Shown piece by piece: positions 7,370 through 9,286 of a stretch of DNA of 9,286 bases. The notes below the pieces were generated by a model. The model saw only the letters and a program-made list of their open reading frames with translations, was not told the DNA's origin and ran no database searches. The position numbers and the translations under genes were made by a program. Positions within the stretch are counted from its first letter, which is position 1. The number at the start of each line of letters is the position of its first letter. The DNA comes from JBBQYA01 sp038209155. GTDB taxonomy: Bacteria; Bacteroidota; Bacteroidia; Sphingobacteriales; Sphingobacteriaceae. The stretch spans positions 1 through 9,286 of the forward strand of contig JBBQYA010000102.1 of the NCBI GenBank assembly GCA_038209155.1, written 5' to 3'.

Positions 7370-8704
7370 ATGGCTTTGAATAATCTACCTGCTCTTTCGT
7401 CCAATCCGATCTTAAGATATTTTAGTTTTTCCATGTTATATGTGGCTCAGGGAATTCCAGAAGGCATTATGCTTTTTGCTATTCCAGCTTGGATGGCGAC
7501 AAATGGAAAAACAGCTGCCGAAATTGGCGGATACACAGCCATACTTTTTATTCCTTTTAGTTTCAAAATATTAGCTGCTCCGTTTATAGAAAGATATACA
7601 TATTTGGCAATGGGGCGCAGAAGACCTTGGATTCTTTTTGGGCAAACAGGCATTATTTTAAGTTTTCTTTCAATTACATTATTGCCAGACCCTTTAAATG
7701 AATTAAGGCTATTAACTGCTTTAGGATTTGTAATTGCAGTTTTTATTACTTTTCAAGATATTTCAACCGATGCTCTGGCTATAGATATTGTACCAGTGGA
7801 GGAGCAGGCAAAAGTAAATGGATTGATGTGGGGAGCTAAAGTTATTGGAACGGCTATTTCATTAGCACTTGGAACTTGGATGATAAATAATTACGGTTTT
7901 TTTATTGCCTTATTTTCACTCTCCATGATTGTATTACTTATCATGCTAATACCTCTACTACTGAGAGAAAGACCTAATGAAAAATTACTGCCTTGGACAA
8001 GTGGAAATGCTTCTGAAATATCAACTCAATTACAATTAGAGAGCTTTAAAAAGATATTTAAATCTTTGTTTAGCGTTATAAAATTATCTAATAGCCTTTT
8101 ATTAATTCTTAGCATCTTTTTTACAGTAGTTGGACTTTCGTTTATTAGAACAATTTTTCCAATTTTCACTGTTCAAGAACTAGGTTGGTCTAGTCAAGAA
8201 TATTCTTCGGTATTTGCAAGCACCTCTTTAATTGGAGGAATTTTAGGAATGATTGCTGGTGGTTTTATGGTGGATAAGTTTGGAAATATAAAAATGATTT
8301 CCATCTATCTCATTTTGTTAATTTTTTCTACTTCAATATTTGCTTTAAGCAGTTCGTGGTGGAGCAATCCTTCTTTTATGAAAGGATTTATGTTTATTTT
8401 CAATACTCTTTACACGTTTGTTATTATTGCTATTTTTTCTGTAGTCATGCAATGCTGTTGGAAAAAGATTTCTGCCATTCAATTCACAATGTATATGGCA
8501 ATTTTTAACTTTGCCCAAACGATTGGTGCATCCTTAATTGGACCGTTACGGAGTAATTTTGGTTGGAATTATACCCTACTTTGTTATATCTTTTTTGCTG
8601 GCTTTTCTTTAATAATTCTTCAAATAATAAATATTAAAAAGCATGTAGTTCAGATAGAAAAATTAGAAAATTCAGATAAACTTTTGAGTATGGAAATAAT
8701 TTAA
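7370..8704 (+). CDS. AmpG-like major facilitator superfamily permease
   Basis: This inner-membrane transporter of 444 residues has about twelve hydrophobic segments in two halves, separated by a polar loop at about 200-235 (RERPNEKLLPW to ESFKKIFKS). The first half shows the pattern of the AmpG / acetyl-CoA transporter branch. YVAQGIPEG (24-32) lies in helix 1, and FKILAAPFIERY (65-76) leads to the loop GRRRPW (82-87). FQDISTDALAIDIVP (128-142) sits in the fourth-helix region, where AmpG has a QD-x-x-x-DA-like motif. AmpG relatives carry anhydro-muropeptides into the cytoplasm for cell-wall recycling. That substrate is a family-level suggestion, and other solutes are possible. The ATG at 7370 begins a short polar leader and is preceded by an AT-rich stretch without a ribosome-binding site. 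No cell-wall recycling enzyme is adjacent, and the gene appears monocistronic. Confidence 0.82.
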   Translation: MALNNLPALSSNPILRYFSFSMLYVAQGIPEGIMLFAIPAWMATNGKTAAEIGGYTAILFIPFSFKILAAPFIERYTYLAMGRRRPWILFGQTGIILSFLSITLLPDPLNELRLLTALGFVIAVFITFQDISTDALAIDIVPVEEQAKVNGLMWGAKVIGTAISLALGTWMINNYGFFIALFSLSMIVLLIMLIPLLLRERPNEKLLPWTSGNASEISTQLQLESFKKIFKSLFSVIKLSNSLLLILSIFFTVVGLSFIRTIFPIFTVQELGWSSQEYSSVFASTSLIGGILGMIAGGFMVDKFGNIKMISIYLILLIFSTSIFALSSSWWSNPSFMKGFMFIFNTLYTFVIIAIFSVVMQCCWKKISAIQFTMYMAIFNFAQTIGASLIGPLRSNFGWNYTLLCYIFFAGFSLIILQIINIKKHVVQIEKLENSDKLLSMEII

Positions 8705-9066
8705 GTTTAAAGATAAAAAACCAAAAAAATTACATTGCAAAAGAACCCATTCCAATGATAATGGAATTTTAAAAACATGAATTTTATTAATAACCAACTA
8801 TTTTTATTAGCACAAAAAAAGAAAGCATTTACATTAAATAAAGATAATTTATAATGCTAAAGTTTATCATTCAAAACTTAATTTACAAAACCTTTATACC
8901 TTCTTTACCACATAACCATCACGATAAGCGTTGTGGAGTGGTTTTTCAATTTTTATTTCAATTATTATTAATGTAAACAATAGGTATTGTGTGAGTTGAG
9001 GATAGATTTACAGATTGGTGCAGGATCAACATTTATGATTACATTACTTGCATGAATTAAGCAGAA
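8705..9066. other. intergenic region, permease / FIST gene
   Basis: This 362-bp spacer follows the permease and precedes the FIST gene in the same direction. It starts with a weak terminator-like hairpin (8749-8770). The section from about 8895 to 9000 is richer in G and C than the rest and holds a 37-codon minus-strand open frame (8894-9007) with no ATG, ending in RDGYVVKKV. No exact TAnnTTTG promoter element facing the FIST gene was found, and I see no RNA gene. Confidence 0.65.
8749..8770 (+). terminator. weak intrinsic terminator after the permease
   Basis: ATTCCA (8749-8754) and TGGAAT (8762-8767) form a 6-bp stem with a 7-base loop, followed by three more T residues, 45 bp after the permease stop. 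The stem is short and the T tract brief, so termination would be inefficient. Confidence 0.3.
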
Positions 9067-9286
9067 ATGAAAGCAAAATCAATCAAAGGAAAATCAACAG
9101 AAGAAATAAAAGCAGCATTGGAGCAAAGCATGGAAGATGGCTTTAAACCAACGCTTGCTATTTGTTTTATTTCAAAAAGTTTAGATAGAATTTCTATCAG
9201 CAATTTAATGGATGCTGCCGGCATCAGTATTTTTGGTTGTACCACCAACGGAGAGTTTATTGATGAAGAAACAGAAAAAGGTTCTG
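9067..9286 (+). CDS. FIST N-domain sensor protein (5' part only)
   Basis: The frame opens at the ATG at 9067 and runs off the right edge after 73 codons. An in-frame TAA at 9058-9060, two codons earlier, fixes the start. The peptide MKAKSIKGKSTEEIKAAL leads to a beta strand (PTLAICFISKSLD, 28-40), a helix (ISNLMDAAG) and the strand-turn SIFGCTTNGEFIDEE (54-68). Matching features in FIST N domains are a hydrophobic strand, a short helix, then GCTT followed by x-GE. FIST domains are cytoplasmic sensory modules, thought to bind small ligands such as amino acids, often joined or adjacent to kinases, cyclases or chemoreceptors. Without the rest of the gene the output domain is unknown; in this phylum stand-alone FIST_N plus FIST_C proteins are common. 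No signal peptide is present. Confidence 0.78.
   Translation, partial: MKAKSIKGKSTEEIKAALEQSMEDGFKPTLAICFISKSLDRISISNLMDAAGISIFGCTTNGEFIDEETEKGS

Noticed and set aside
1..9286. A new multi-gene system, mobile element or CRISPR array
   Set aside because: No transposase, integrase, regularly spaced repeats, terminal repeats or cluster of unknown genes was seen; the genes belong to known families in ordinary arrangement.

Overview
The window looks like ordinary chromosomal DNA from a member of the Bacteroidota. Four things point there: low GC (by eye about 30 %, lower between genes); a secreted amylase ending in a type IX secretion (Por) C-terminal sorting domain, which is specific to this phylum; a DUF2027-like Smr protein typical of the phylum; and no recognisable Shine-Dalgarno sequences before the starts. 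The genus cannot be fixed from sequence alone.

Layout, left to right. Positions 3-137 hold the possible 3' end of an unrecognised plus-strand gene. A large minus-strand gene (274-2646) encodes a secreted GH13 alpha-amylase-type glycosidase with signal peptide, catalytic barrel, extra beta-rich region and sorting tail. A 496-bp AT-rich divergent spacer contains a perfect 9-bp inverted repeat near the amylase start. It leads into a plus-strand pair: a phosphohexomutase (3143-4558) and, one base after its stop, a DUF2027/Smr protein (4560-5507). After a convergent spacer comes a minus-strand secreted patatin-like phospholipase (5921-6928). The divergent spacer beyond it contains a 70-codon open frame with no start codon (7051-7263) that reads like the end of a protein. 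It is followed by an AmpG-like major-facilitator permease (7370-8704). The right edge cuts a FIST-domain sensor gene (9067 onwards).

How the genes may work together: the amylase would open extracellular alpha-glucan and the phosphohexomutase interconverts sugar 1- and 6-phosphates, so the divergent pair fits carbohydrate use. That link is an inference from adjacency. The patatin, permease and FIST genes show no obvious shared pathway with the left half. The permease family suggests import of cell-wall fragments, but this is not proven here. No mobile element, CRISPR array, tRNA or rRNA gene was seen. No new multi-gene system was evident; the best leads are the startless frame at 7051-7263 and the inverted repeat upstream of the amylase.
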